A stretch of 61,756 nt of DNA from Kiritimatiellia bacterium (GTDB taxonomy: Bacteria; Verrucomicrobiota; Kiritimatiellia; RFP12; DVOR01), in NCBI GenBank assembly GCA_900771325.1, contig CAAGNN010000188.1, positions 1-61,756 of the forward strand. The letters are read 5' to 3'. Of this stretch, positions 1 through 7,389 are shown piece after piece. The position numbers were made by a program, and so were the translations under genes. A model generated the notes under the pieces. That model made no database searches and was not told the DNA's origin. It saw nothing but the letters and a program-made list of their open reading frames with translations. Positions within the stretch are counted from its first letter, which is position 1; the number at the start of each line of letters is the position of its first letter.

Positions 1-19
1 CTGACTCCCCGGTACAGGG

Positions 20-218
20 CTCGCTACGCTCGCAGCTATCAGCGGTTAGCGGCTAGCTGTTAGCGCGCGTACCGCGACGGAGGGGCAGGGGGAGGTGAGG
101 CGAGGTGGCCCTCTCTCTGATGGGCCGGGCTTGGGAAGAAGTCATTTGGTTTAACAGTTCCTCGAATGTTGGCCCGTCGCGTGAGCGAGCTAACCGCTAA
201 CTGCTAACAGCTAGCCGC
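20..218. repeat. Composite repeat element with inverted octamer arms
   Basis: Left arm: the 17-mer CTCGCTACGCTCGCAGC (20-36), a run of TTAGC-type words (about 37-62) and GCGCGTACCGCGACGGAGG (about 64-83). A right arm at about 185-218 carries the same TTAGC words in reverse complement, so the two arms could pair across about 120 bp. The same arm module recurs at 7159, 19838, 20358 and 36064. It lies directly upstream of the promoter of the ubiquitin-like operon. No gene is visible in 1-272. Confidence 0.7.
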
Positions 219-272
219 TTCTCTTCCCCCCGACCCGCCCCGGGGGTGAAAAGGGAAGGGTAAACTTTCCCC

Positions 273-301
273 TTGACTCGGTGGGGGGGGGGGGGTATAT
301 T
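273..301 (+). promoter_or_regulatory. Candidate phase-variable promoter with 13-G tract in the spacer
   Basis: A -35 hexamer TTGACT (273-278) and a -10 hexamer TATATT (296-301) are separated by exactly 17 bp. Thirteen of those 17 bases are an uninterrupted G run (283-295). Gain or loss of one G by slippage would change the spacer to 16 or 18 bp, as is established for the poly-G porA promoter of Neisseria meningitidis. An imperfect inverted repeat (about 251-274) abuts the -35. The predicted start of transcription, near 308, leaves a leader of about 47 nt before the ATG at 355. Confidence 0.7.
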
Positions 302-354
302 GGTGGCGTTGATTGTTTGGCGTAGCAGCGAGCGCGGAAGAGGAGCGTAGCGTG

Positions 355-1332
355 ATGAGCGAGACAGAGAGCGGAGCAGGCGCATCGGGAGCGGCCATTC
401 CCACGGGGGAGGACGCGGGGGGGTATGTGTTGCCGTTCACGGTCTGGACGGCGACGCACGGGTATCGGTGGTCATCGGTACCGGCTGGTTGCACGAAGGA
501 GGCGTTGGCCTTTTTCTTGGAGCAGGCGCAGGCGTTTCGTACGGCGTATGATCCGCCGGGGCAGACGCTTGCGGGGTGTATTGTGTGGGGGGAGGTGGCG
601 GCGGCGGTCTTCCGGCAATTTCAGGTGGAGGCGTGGGATCATGCCGGGCGGGATGCGGACTATTGGGCGCTGGCGCTACTGCCGGTGGAGGTGTTGAGCC
701 GGGTGGATGTGCCGGCGTTGCTGGCCCATCCGCTCTTCCAGAGGCCGCTTCGGGTGGTGCCTGAGGAGGTGGCGTGCCCGGCGCGCACGGCACCAGCCAC
801 GCCGCCGGCGGAGCTGCGGGAGTTGGCTGCGCGGCTCTTTCGCGGTGAGCGGCTGAAGGATTTTGACTTCACGGTGATGGCTGACTTGGTGGCGGCCTAC
901 AAGGCCGATTGCCCGGGGTGGCGCTTTATCCAAATCAACGTGCCGACCGGCCGGCGTATGGTGGCCGAGACGCGGGCGTGGCTGCGCGATCCCTGCCCGC
1001 CACCTCTCCCGCCTCCCGTGCCGGAGCCGTCCACTCTGCTGCCGTTGGTGGAGCCGCCTCCGCCGCCACTGCGCCCACCCGAGAAAGCGCCCGAGGCGCC
1101 GGGGGGGCGGCAGTCCAAGCAGTCGATTGCCATCAAGCGTTCGGATTTGGTTTCGCGTGTGCCGGCGGCGGAGCCGGTGGTGCACTGGGAGGCGGTCCCG
1201 GAGCGGAAGACGCTCTTTGGCTTCGAGCGCGAGGCCTTGAACTGGGGCTTTGTGATTGGCCTGTTATATGGGCTGGCGTTGGGGATCCTTTGTACCACGG
1301 TTTATTTTGTGCGCACGCAGGGAGGCGTGTGA
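355..1332 (+). CDS. Uncharacterised C-terminally membrane-anchored protein, first gene of the ubiquitin-like operon
   Basis: 325 aa. I chose the ATG at 355, preceded by GAGGAG at 339-344; an upstream TTG at 313 would add 14 residues with a weaker context. Residues about 22-210 look globular (WTATHGYRWSS near 31-41). Residues about 213-250 are a proline-rich linker, then a basic stretch. A single hydrophobic helix at about 297-318 is followed by only a few residues, so it is probably a tail anchor. I recognise no family. The next gene starts on the last base of its stop codon (TGATG), so translation is probably coupled. An adaptor that brings the GTPase or conjugation machinery to the membrane is plausible but is inference. 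Confidence 0.75.
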   Translation: MSETESGAGASGAAIPTGEDAGGYVLPFTVWTATHGYRWSSVPAGCTKEALAFFLEQAQAFRTAYDPPGQTLAGCIVWGEVAAAVFRQFQVEAWDHAGRDADYWALALLPVEVLSRVDVPALLAHPLFQRPLRVVPEEVACPARTAPATPPAELRELAARLFRGERLKDFDFTVMADLVAAYKADCPGWRFIQINVPTGRRMVAETRAWLRDPCPPPLPPPVPEPSTLLPLVEPPPPPLRPPEKAPEAPGGRQSKQSIAIKRSDLVSRVPAAEPVVHWEAVPERKTLFGFEREALNWGFVIGLLYGLALGILCTTVYFVRTQGGV

Positions 1333-1592
1333 TGTCGACCTTTGCCGAACGGTTCTTGAAGCGGCGGACGGCGGCAGCGCTCTATGGGGGCGACCGTCGG
1401 GAGCCCGCGCCGGCCCCGTCCGCGCCGCCCCCGCCCCCGCCGCGAGCGCCCGAGGAGACGCCGGAAGCGCTGGGGGTGGCGTTGACGCCCGATGGGCTGA
1501 TTGTCCGGCAGCCCAAGCGGCGGCCCCCCTTGCGGGCCATCCGGGTGAATTTGGAGATTGACCCCCAACGAGGGGAAGGAGCGAGACGATGA
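1332..1592 (+). CDS. Small proline-rich protein of unknown function
   Basis: 86 aa. It starts at ATG 1332, overlapping the previous stop by one base, and ends in a 4-bp ATGA overlap with the GTPase-like gene. The N-terminus is basic (FLKRR), the middle (about 26-42) is almost pure Pro/Ala, and the C-terminal third has a short predicted beta segment (LRAIRVNLEID). It ends in RGEGARR, with no C-terminal Gly-Gly. It has no signal peptide and no recognised family. The tight coupling argues it is real and may be a partner of the 826-aa protein; as a modifier candidate it is weak. Confidence 0.6.
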   Translation: MSTFAERFLKRRTAAALYGGDRREPAPAPSAPPPPPPRAPEETPEALGVALTPDGLIVRQPKRRPPLRAIRVNLEIDPQRGEGARR

Positions 1593-4069
1593 GCAAGATT
1601 GCTGTGGTTGGTTGCGAGGCGAGCGGGAAGACGGTCTTTATGACGGCGCTGGCCGATTACTACACGCCCGGGCAACGGCCGGGGCAGCAGTGCTGTTTGG
1701 TGCCGGAGAATGCGGAGGCGAATGTCTTTGCCGAGCACCATATCCGTCGGTTGCGCCGGTTGCGCCGGTGGCCGCAGGCAACGAACCTGGCCCAGCCGCA
1801 GCTGCTTAAGTGGTCGCTGCGCCAGGGCACCGAGACGGTGGCCGAGATTGAGACGTTGGAGTTCGACGGCGAGCTGCTGCGTCTGGCCTTCCGCGAGAGT
1901 GCGGCGGGGGAGGAGGCCGAGCGGCGCGAGGCGTGCGAGCGGCTGATGAGCTTCTTGACGGAGGCGGACTTCGTGGTGGTGCTGTTGAGTCTGCGCGACC
2001 TGGTGCGCGAATGGTACCCCTCGGAGGAGGAGGCCGAGGACGAGGAGACCTTTGCGTTGGATGCCGAGGCGAAGTGGGTGACGCGCGGGTTGCTGAACTT
2101 TGTGGCCCAGGCGCAGCGTCAACGGACGGCTGGGGTGCTCTTGGCCCTGACGCAGGCCGACCGTTATCAGCAGGAGCTGGCGGAGGCCGGTGGCGCGCGC
2201 GAGCTCTTTCAGCGCTGCTGGCCGCGTGTGGCTGCGCTCTACCCGGAGTTGCCGATTGTCGCCTTTGCCTCGGTGGATAAGACCACGCAGGATAATCGCC
2301 CGGCGGCGGGCTTTTCGACGGCGGGCGTGTTGGAGGTGATGCAGGCCTATCTGCGGCAGACGGTTGGGGACTTCCAGTCCTTGGAGGAGACGCTGCGCCA
2401 GAGCGCGGTTGCGTTGCGGGCGATGCCGTCGGTGCAGTCGCCGACGGACTTTGCCACGCGGTTGAATGCCTTTACGCACGCCTACGAGACCTTGCGCACG
2501 AAGACTGCGATGGTGAGCGAGCGCTATCAGGAGCTGTGGACGCAGTGCGAGGCGTTGCGCGAGGAGTGCCTGCGCTTTGCCAAGCGTGTGGCGGCGGTGG
2601 AGCGGCGGAGCGTGGAGGAACAGGCTCAGGCGGCCCTCTGGAAGGAGATCGGGGAGGCCTTTCCGGCGTTGGGCGTGACGGTCTCGCGCTTCTACCATTA
2701 CTACCAGCGCAAGTTGGAACAGGCTCAGGCCGAAGCTGCCCGGCAACGTGCCGCCGCCGAAGCGCGCGAGCGCCAACGCCAGCGCGAAGCCGAGGAGGCC
2801 GCTCGCCGCGCTCGTGAAGCGGCCGAGCAGGCCCGCCGCGAAGCCGAAGCCGCCGAGCAACGTCGTCAACGCGAGGCCGAGGAACGCGAGCGTCAGCGCC
2901 AACGCGAAGCCGAAGCTCGGGCTCGCCGTGCACAAGAAGAGGCCGAGGCCACGGCCCGCCGCGAACGGGCGTTGGCTGCCGAACGGGAGGCGAACCGTCT
3001 GGCCCGCGAACGGGCGCAGATTGAAGCCCAGAAGCAGCAAGCTGAGGCCGAGGCTCGGATGGCCGAAACGCGCGTCAAGACGCGTCAATTTGTCATCTGC
3101 TGTCTCTTCCTGGGCGGTCTGGCGTTGGGGAGCGCGGTGCTGGCGCTCAACCGTTGGCGCGAGAATCGAGCCGCAGTCTTGGCCCACGAGCGCGCGCTGG
3201 CCGGGCTTGAGGCGCAGCGCGCCCAGGAGGAGGCCGAGCGGAGGGCGCGCGCAGACAAGGAGGAGGCCGAGCGTCAACTGCAAGTGACGCTTGCCGAGCG
3301 GAAGGCCCGCGAGGCGGAAGCTCAACTTCAGCAACAGCAGGAGGCCGCGAGAAGAGCCGAGGCCGAGTTGCAGCGGCAGCGGGCTGCGGAGCAGGCGGCC
3401 GAGCGGCAGCGGCAGTGGGAAGCCGAGGAGGCCGAGCGTGCCGAAGCGCGGCAACGGGAGGCCGAGGAGCGTCAACGCCAGCGAGAAGCTGAAGCGGCGG
3501 CCCGAGAAGCAGCGCAGCGTCAACAAGCCGAGGAGCGGCAACGGCAGCGGGAAGCCGAAGCGGCAGCGCAGGCCCGGGATTACGAGAAGCAGGAGGCGCT
3601 GCTGGCGGAGTTGCGGGTGGCGTTGGCTACCGAGCAGGCCGAGAAGATGGGGGAGGTGCTGGCGCAGCTCACGTTCCATACAGCCACGTTGACCGCTGCG
3701 CAGAAGCGGGAAGTCGACCAGGCGAAACAGATGCAACAACTGCTGACGCGCGCTTGGGCGGGAGAGCCCAAGGCGATGTGCGACCTGGGCTTTGCCTACG
3801 AGAAGGGGAATGGCGTGCGGATAGATTCGGCAGCGGCCTTGCGCTGGTATCGTGCAGCGGGCGAGGCGGGGAGCGGCGAGGCGCTCTACCGTCTGGGCTT
3901 CTTGCACTACGAGGGTGAACTGGGGCTGGAGAAGAATCCGGCTCGGGCGCTGGACTACTTTAAGCAGGCCAAGGCGAACCATTGCAAGCAGACCAACGTG
4001 GATCGGTGGATTGAGGCGTGCGAACGTAAGGTGGAAAAAGAAGGCCTGTGGGATTTCTTTGCCCTGTAA
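1589..4069 (+). CDS. P-loop GTPase-like protein with coiled coils, one membrane helix and Sel1 repeats
   Basis: 826 aa. The Walker A motif GCEASGKT is at residues 8-15. ADFVVVLLSLRDL (about 126-138) looks like a core strand. LTQAD (187-191) fits the N/TKxD guanine-specificity motif, so GTP is the likely ligand; no clear Walker B Asp was assigned. Residues about 375-498 are a long Ala/Glu/Arg coiled coil, 501-522 a hydrophobic helix, about 530-690 a second coiled coil, and about 720-800 hold two Sel1/TPR-like repeats (CDLGFAYEKGNGV, YRLGFLHYEGELG). It is probably a membrane-tethered, oligomeric NTPase scaffold in the same operon as E1-, E2- and JAB-like genes. P-loop proteins joined to long helices and repeats are common in bacterial conflict systems; the role here is inferred. 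Confidence 0.85.
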   Translation: MSKIAVVGCEASGKTVFMTALADYYTPGQRPGQQCCLVPENAEANVFAEHHIRRLRRLRRWPQATNLAQPQLLKWSLRQGTETVAEIETLEFDGELLRLAFRESAAGEEAERREACERLMSFLTEADFVVVLLSLRDLVREWYPSEEEAEDEETFALDAEAKWVTRGLLNFVAQAQRQRTAGVLLALTQADRYQQELAEAGGARELFQRCWPRVAALYPELPIVAFASVDKTTQDNRPAAGFSTAGVLEVMQAYLRQTVGDFQSLEETLRQSAVALRAMPSVQSPTDFATRLNAFTHAYETLRTKTAMVSERYQELWTQCEALREECLRFAKRVAAVERRSVEEQAQAALWKEIGEAFPALGVTVSRFYHYYQRKLEQAQAEAARQRAAAEARERQRQREAEEAARRAREAAEQARREAEAAEQRRQREAEERERQRQREAEARARRAQEEAEATARRERALAAEREANRLARERAQIEAQKQQAEAEARMAETRVKTRQFVICCLFLGGLALGSAVLALNRWRENRAAVLAHERALAGLEAQRAQEEAERRARADKEEAERQLQVTLAERKAREAEAQLQQQQEAARRAEAELQRQRAAEQAAERQRQWEAEEAERAEARQREAEERQRQREAEAAAREAAQRQQAEERQRQREAEAAAQARDYEKQEALLAELRVALATEQAEKMGEVLAQLTFHTATLTAAQKREVDQAKQMQQLLTRAWAGEPKAMCDLGFAYEKGNGVRIDSAAALRWYRAAGEAGSGEALYRLGFLHYEGELGLEKNPARALDYFKQAKANHCKQTNVDRWIEACERKVEKEGLWDFFAL

Positions 4070-4102
4070 TTGGCGGGCGAACGATTGAGGAAAGGGGGCA
4101 GT

Positions 4103-4333
4103 ATGGGACTGCGGTTTCAACGGCGGGTGCGGGTGTTGCCTGGGGTGGAGGTTAATCTGGGCAAGCGCAGGGTGTCGCTCTCGGTGGGGCCGCGCGGGCT
4201 GAAGACGACGCTCGGCGCGCGGGGCATCAAGCATTCGATTGGCTTGCCGGGCAGCGGCTTGCGCTATGAGACGGCGTACCGCCCGGGGCTGCTGGCGCGC
4301 TGTGTCCACCTGTTGGGGAGGCTCCTGGGATGA
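4103..4333 (+). CDS. DUF4236-like small protein
   Basis: 76 aa. The ATG at 4103 follows GGAAAGGGGG at about 4089-4098. The sequence MGLRFQRRVRVLPGVEVNLG, with repeated G-R-G-hydrophobic turns (SLSVGPRGLKTTLGARGIK), matches the small beta-rich DUF4236 family as I remember it. Its molecular function is unknown. The C-terminus (about 60-76) is moderately hydrophobic. It overlaps the JAB gene by 4 bp (ATGA), so the two are probably made together. Confidence 0.7.
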   Translation: MGLRFQRRVRVLPGVEVNLGKRRVSLSVGPRGLKTTLGARGIKHSIGLPGSGLRYETAYRPGLLARCVHLLGRLLG

Positions 4334-5292
4334 AAGGTCGCCGCTTCCGCTTCTCCCGCCGGTCGGTCGAGGCTCCGGCGCAGGTGGTCATCACCTACCA
4401 AAGCGAGTTGGACGCCCTTTCGCGCTACATCCTGGACTATCCGCAGATTGAGACCGGCGGGCAGCTCTTCGGTTTCTGGACGGCCGGGGGCGTGCCGGTG
4501 GTGCTCTTCGCTTTGGGGCCCGGGGCGCGGGCGAACCACCAGGTCACCTTCTTCAACCAGGAGATCGCCTATCTGGAGCGTGTGGGCGAGCGGCTGATTG
4601 CGCGCTTTGGTCTGCAACACATCGGCGAGTGGCACTCGCACCACCAACTGGGGCTCTCGGTGCCCAGCGGCCACGATGTGACCACGATGGTGCGTAGCAT
4701 TCAGCGGCGGAACTTGGGGCGCTTCCTGCTCGCGATCGGCAACTGCAGGGCCGGGCGCAGCACCATCAACGCCTATCCCTTCACGCAGTCGGCCGGGGAG
4801 GCCTATGCCACGGCGGCCTGGGAGGTCAAGCCCGGCCTGAGTCCCTTCCGCGCCGCCATCGAAGGCGAGGGCGCGCTGGCGGCGATGATTGCCTCGCCCC
4901 GGACACCGCTGGCCAACCACGGGGACCTGCGCCTGGTCGCGCCGCCGCCGACGCTCGCGCCGCCGCCTTATGCCAAGCACTATTGGCTAAGCGAGAAGGC
5001 GAACAACCGGGTCTTGCAGGCCATCATCGCGGGGCTTTCGGCGCTTGGGGAGCCGTGCGCGGCGCGGCTCGACGCAGCCGGGTTGGTTTGGCTGGTGCAG
5101 CGGCACCGGGAGGGGCTCCTGGAGCTCTGCTTGGGGGCGGACTTCCCGGAGCAGCCGCCGAGTGTCTGGCTGGCCGGGCGCGCGCTATCGGCCCCGTGGC
5201 CCCGCGCGGGGGAGCTGGCCGACTGCGTGGTGGCCTATTGCCAAGAGGCCTTGAAAGGAGTAACGGATGACGGACGAACGCTACAGAATTGA
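4330..5292 (+). CDS. JAB/JAMM metallopeptidase with C-terminal E2-like domain
   Basis: 320 aa. The Mov34/MPN (JAMM) active site is complete: Glu41 in IETGGQLFG, then WHSHHQLGLSVPSGHD with His102, His104, Ser113 and Asp116. The spacing H104-S113 is eight residues, one more than the classical HxHx7Sx2D; I recall similar WHSHH variants in other JAB proteins from E1/E2 gene clusters. JAMM enzymes remove ubiquitin or Ubls, or mature their C-termini. Residues about 217-310 after a proline linker contain LELCLGADFPEQPPSVWL, which resembles the FP..PP strand of the E2 fold with no obvious catalytic Cys, suggesting an inactive E2/RWD-type module. It probably acts as the deconjugase or processing peptidase of this operon. 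The E2-like gene starts 26 bp before its stop. Confidence 0.85.
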   Translation: MKGRRFRFSRRSVEAPAQVVITYQSELDALSRYILDYPQIETGGQLFGFWTAGGVPVVLFALGPGARANHQVTFFNQEIAYLERVGERLIARFGLQHIGEWHSHHQLGLSVPSGHDVTTMVRSIQRRNLGRFLLAIGNCRAGRSTINAYPFTQSAGEAYATAAWEVKPGLSPFRAAIEGEGALAAMIASPRTPLANHGDLRLVAPPPTLAPPPYAKHYWLSEKANNRVLQAIIAGLSALGEPCAARLDAAGLVWLVQRHREGLLELCLGADFPEQPPSVWLAGRALSAPWPRAGELADCVVAYCQEALKGVTDDGRTLQN

Positions 5293-5692
5293 GCGCGCGG
5301 TGCTACGCTCGCGCCTGCCGGAGAATATCTACAAGTTCATCGACCTGGATAAGCCCAGCGCCCACCTCTGTATGGCCGCGCGCACCAATCGCGGCACCCT
5401 TTACACCCTCTACATCGAGCTGGCCGGCTTCCCCGAAAGTCTCCCGCGCGTCTTCGTCACGCAATTGCTCAGGGACCGCGCCGGTCGGCCGCTCAATGAA
5501 GCCAGTGGCCGGATGCACACCCTGCCGAGCGACTTCGGCTGGACGCGCCTGTGCCACTACGGCTTCAGTTCCTGGAAGGCGAACGTCTCGCTCTACAAGA
5601 TTTACGTCAAGTGTCGCCTGTGGCTGGAGATGTACGAGCTGCACCTGCAGACCGGCAATACCATCGACTACTACCTCAACCATCAGCACTAA
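5267..5692 (+). CDS. Ubiquitin-conjugating (E2)-like protein
   Basis: 141 aa. Residues 49-68 have the E2-type pattern (YIELAGFPESLPRVFVT). The candidate catalytic Cys is C96 in GWTRLCHYG, followed at W103 by the Trp seen in bacterial E2s, then the helical tail LWLEMYELHLQTG. This order (FP..P strand, LC, W, WL..YE) fits the prokaryotic E2 families described by Iyer, Burroughs and Aravind. The length is typical of a minimal E2. It overlaps the JAB gene by 26 bp and precedes the 72-aa gene by 11 bp. The likely role is to accept an activated modifier from the E1-like protein at 5922. No E3-like RING gene is visible. Confidence 0.75.
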   Translation: MTDERYRIERAVLRSRLPENIYKFIDLDKPSAHLCMAARTNRGTLYTLYIELAGFPESLPRVFVTQLLRDRAGRPLNEASGRMHTLPSDFGWTRLCHYGFSSWKANVSLYKIYVKCRLWLEMYELHLQTGNTIDYYLNHQH

Positions 5693-5703
5693 GGAGTTCT
5701 CTA

Positions 5704-5922
5704 ATGGAAGCTATCCCGAATCCGGCCTTGGCTAAACTCGGCGAAGACATCCGCCAGCAAGGTTACGCCAAGGAGAGCCGCGCCTCGATGAAAGACCTCG
5801 TCTTCGACCTCGAGACCGGCGAGTTCCGCACCGTCCAGCACAGCGACATCGTGCCCCACACCGGCGACATCGTCACCGAGATGACCCGCGAAGGCTTCGC
5901 CGTCGGCCCCCGGAGGCGCTGA
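5704..5922 (+). CDS. 72-aa protein between E2 and E1 genes, candidate modifier or cofactor
   Basis: The ATG at 5704 has AAGGAG at 5692-5697. It ends in a one-base overlap with the E1 gene (TGATG). The sequence is acidic and basic by turns with a predicted beta segment (LVFDLETGEFRTVQHSD, about 32-48) and ends GFAVGPRRR. Its size and place match where ubiquitin-like modifiers sit in Bil-type and related operons, but there is no C-terminal Gly-Gly, so as written it would need trimming or is not the modifier. I recognise no family. Confidence 0.65.
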   Translation: MEAIPNPALAKLGEDIRQQGYAKESRASMKDLVFDLETGEFRTVQHSDIVPHTGDIVTEMTREGFAVGPRRR

Positions 5923-7151
5923 TGATCCTCTATCTCTCGCAAGAGGAGGTGGCCGGCTTTGTCGCCTCCGGGCGGCCGATAGCCTCCGAGGCCGTGGCCT
6001 GCGAGTGGGAGGGCGAGGCGGTGGTCCACCTCCATCTGGTCCCGCCCCTGCACGGCTACGGTCTGCACCACGCGGCGTGCTTCGTGCGCCAGGAGCTCCC
6101 TTGGGAGCAGGTGCCGGCGGCGGCAGACTATGTGGTACGCTGCAGCGCGCAGGCCCCAGCGGAGGTCTATCGCCGTACGCCGACGGGCTGGGAAGCGTTA
6201 GCCGCGCAGTGCTTGCCCGCGCGTGCCGATCTCTACAGCCGGAGCACGGGGCTCCTGGAGGTCGATGCCCTCGCCCAAAAGCGCGTGATGATTGTTGGCC
6301 TGGGCAGCTTTGGGTCGCAAATCGCCCTTGAGCTGGCGAAAGCTGGCGTTGGTGCCTTTTCGCTGTGGGACTTTGACCGCCTTGAACCCCACAACCTCGC
6401 CCGCCACACCGCCTCTCTCCAAGACCTCGGCCGCCTGAAGACCGACATCCTCTTGGGCGCCATTCGGGGCAAGAACCCCTATGCCACCATCGACCGCTTC
6501 CCCTACAATGTGGCCGATCGCCTCCCGCTGATGGCCGAGGAGGTCGCTAAGGCCGACCTGGTCATTTGCGCCACCGATAACAATGCCAGCCGGATGCACC
6601 TCACCTCCGCCCTGTTCAAAGCGCGCAAGGTGGCACTCTTCGGCCGAGCCTTCACCCGCGCAGCCGGGGGTGACGTCTTCCGCCACCGTCCGGACGGCCC
6701 GTGCTACTGCTGCCTCATCGGCAACGACTGGTTCGCTCCGGCCGATGAAGAAATCACCCACCGCCGCGATCCGCGCATTCCCGCCTACGCCGATAACCCC
6801 GATGCCTTCGTCCAGGTCGGTCTTTCGGCAGACATCGCGCCCATTTGCAACCTGATGGTCAAGCTCGCCCTCGTGGAACTCTCGCGCGGAACCGCCGGCG
6901 CCCTGACGGAACTCGACGCCGAGCTCCCCTACGAATACTACCTCTGGGCCAACCGCCGGGAGGCGCGTTATCGCTCTTGGCTCCCCTTCCCGCAGGCTGC
7001 CGGCAAGCCTACTATCCTGAGATGGTATGGCGCTCGGATCGCGCGCGACGACTCCTGCGCCCTCTGTGCCCCCGCCCTCGACTCCCTCGACCTCGGCGAC
7101 GACCTCCCACACTTCCCCCTCGGCGATCTCTCTGGCCTCCAGCTCCCCTAA
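5922..7151 (+). CDS. E1/ThiF-like adenylyltransferase
   Basis: 409 aa. Residues 121-162 are a typical ThiF/MoeB/E1 Rossmann start: VMIVGLGSFGSQIALELAK, then LWDFDRLEPHNLARH with the Mg/ATP-binding Asp and Arg residues. ATDNNAS (217-223) is the conserved ATP-site segment. Two Cys pairs, CYCC (261-264) and CALC (379-382), should bind zinc. C309 is a possible thioester Cys. The first 115 residues are an extra domain I cannot name. E1-like enzymes adenylate the C-terminus of a Ubl and pass it to an E2; neighbouring E2- and JAB-like genes support this. It is the last gene of the operon; no terminator hairpin with a U run follows. Confidence 0.88.
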   Translation: MILYLSQEEVAGFVASGRPIASEAVACEWEGEAVVHLHLVPPLHGYGLHHAACFVRQELPWEQVPAAADYVVRCSAQAPAEVYRRTPTGWEALAAQCLPARADLYSRSTGLLEVDALAQKRVMIVGLGSFGSQIALELAKAGVGAFSLWDFDRLEPHNLARHTASLQDLGRLKTDILLGAIRGKNPYATIDRFPYNVADRLPLMAEEVAKADLVICATDNNASRMHLTSALFKARKVALFGRAFTRAAGGDVFRHRPDGPCYCCLIGNDWFAPADEEITHRRDPRIPAYADNPDAFVQVGLSADIAPICNLMVKLALVELSRGTAGALTELDAELPYEYYLWANRREARYRSWLPFPQAAGKPTILRWYGARIARDDSCALCAPALDSLDLGDDLPHFPLGDLSGLQLP

Positions 7152-7158
7152 TGAGGGA

Positions 7159-7347
7159 CTCGCTACGCTCGCAGCGGACAGCCGTTAGCGGTTAGCTGTT
7201 TGCGCGCGTGCCGCGACGGAGGGGTTGGGGAAAGGTAGGCGGGGATGCCGGCCTCAGACGATCCGCCCCGGGTTGATCCCCGATCCGCCCCGGGTTGATC
7301 CCCGACCCGCCCCGGGTTGACCCTCGACCCGCCCCGGGTTCGCCTTG
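7159..7347 (+). repeat. Arm module followed by four 22-bp direct repeats
   Basis: CTCGCTACGCTCGCAGC (7159-7175) leads into GACAGC/TTAGCGG words and GCGCGTGCCGCGACGGAGG (about 7203-7223). Four repeats of period exactly 22 bp start at 7260, 7282, 7304 and 7326, each containing CCGCCCCGGGTT with a few substitutions. There are no unique spacers, so it is not a CRISPR array. Confidence 0.85.
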
Positions 7348-7356
7348 GCCCTGGGG

Positions 7357-7369
7357 CTTGTGGTATGAT
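7357..7369 (+). promoter_or_regulatory. Extended -10 promoter of the AAA/PDDEXK gene
   Basis: CTTGTGGTATGAT: the -10 hexamer TATGAT (7364-7369) has an upstream TGTGG extension shared with the promoters at 9093, 36539, 36050 and 61435. It lies 21 bp before the ATG at 7390, so the leader is very short. Confidence 0.6.
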
Positions 7370-7389
7370 ATGCGGCGAAAGGTGCGCCA

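Noticed and set aside
1382..4309. 975-codon open frame on the minus strand opposite the GTPase-like gene
   Set aside because: It is a low-complexity Leu/Arg/Pro translation antisense to a protein with clear P-loop, coiled-coil and Sel1 motifs; it arises from GC-rich codon bias.
5704..5922. PRTRC-type protein C or classical ubiquitin
   Set aside because: The size fits, but I see no PRTRC motif, no beta-grasp signature and no Gly-Gly end.
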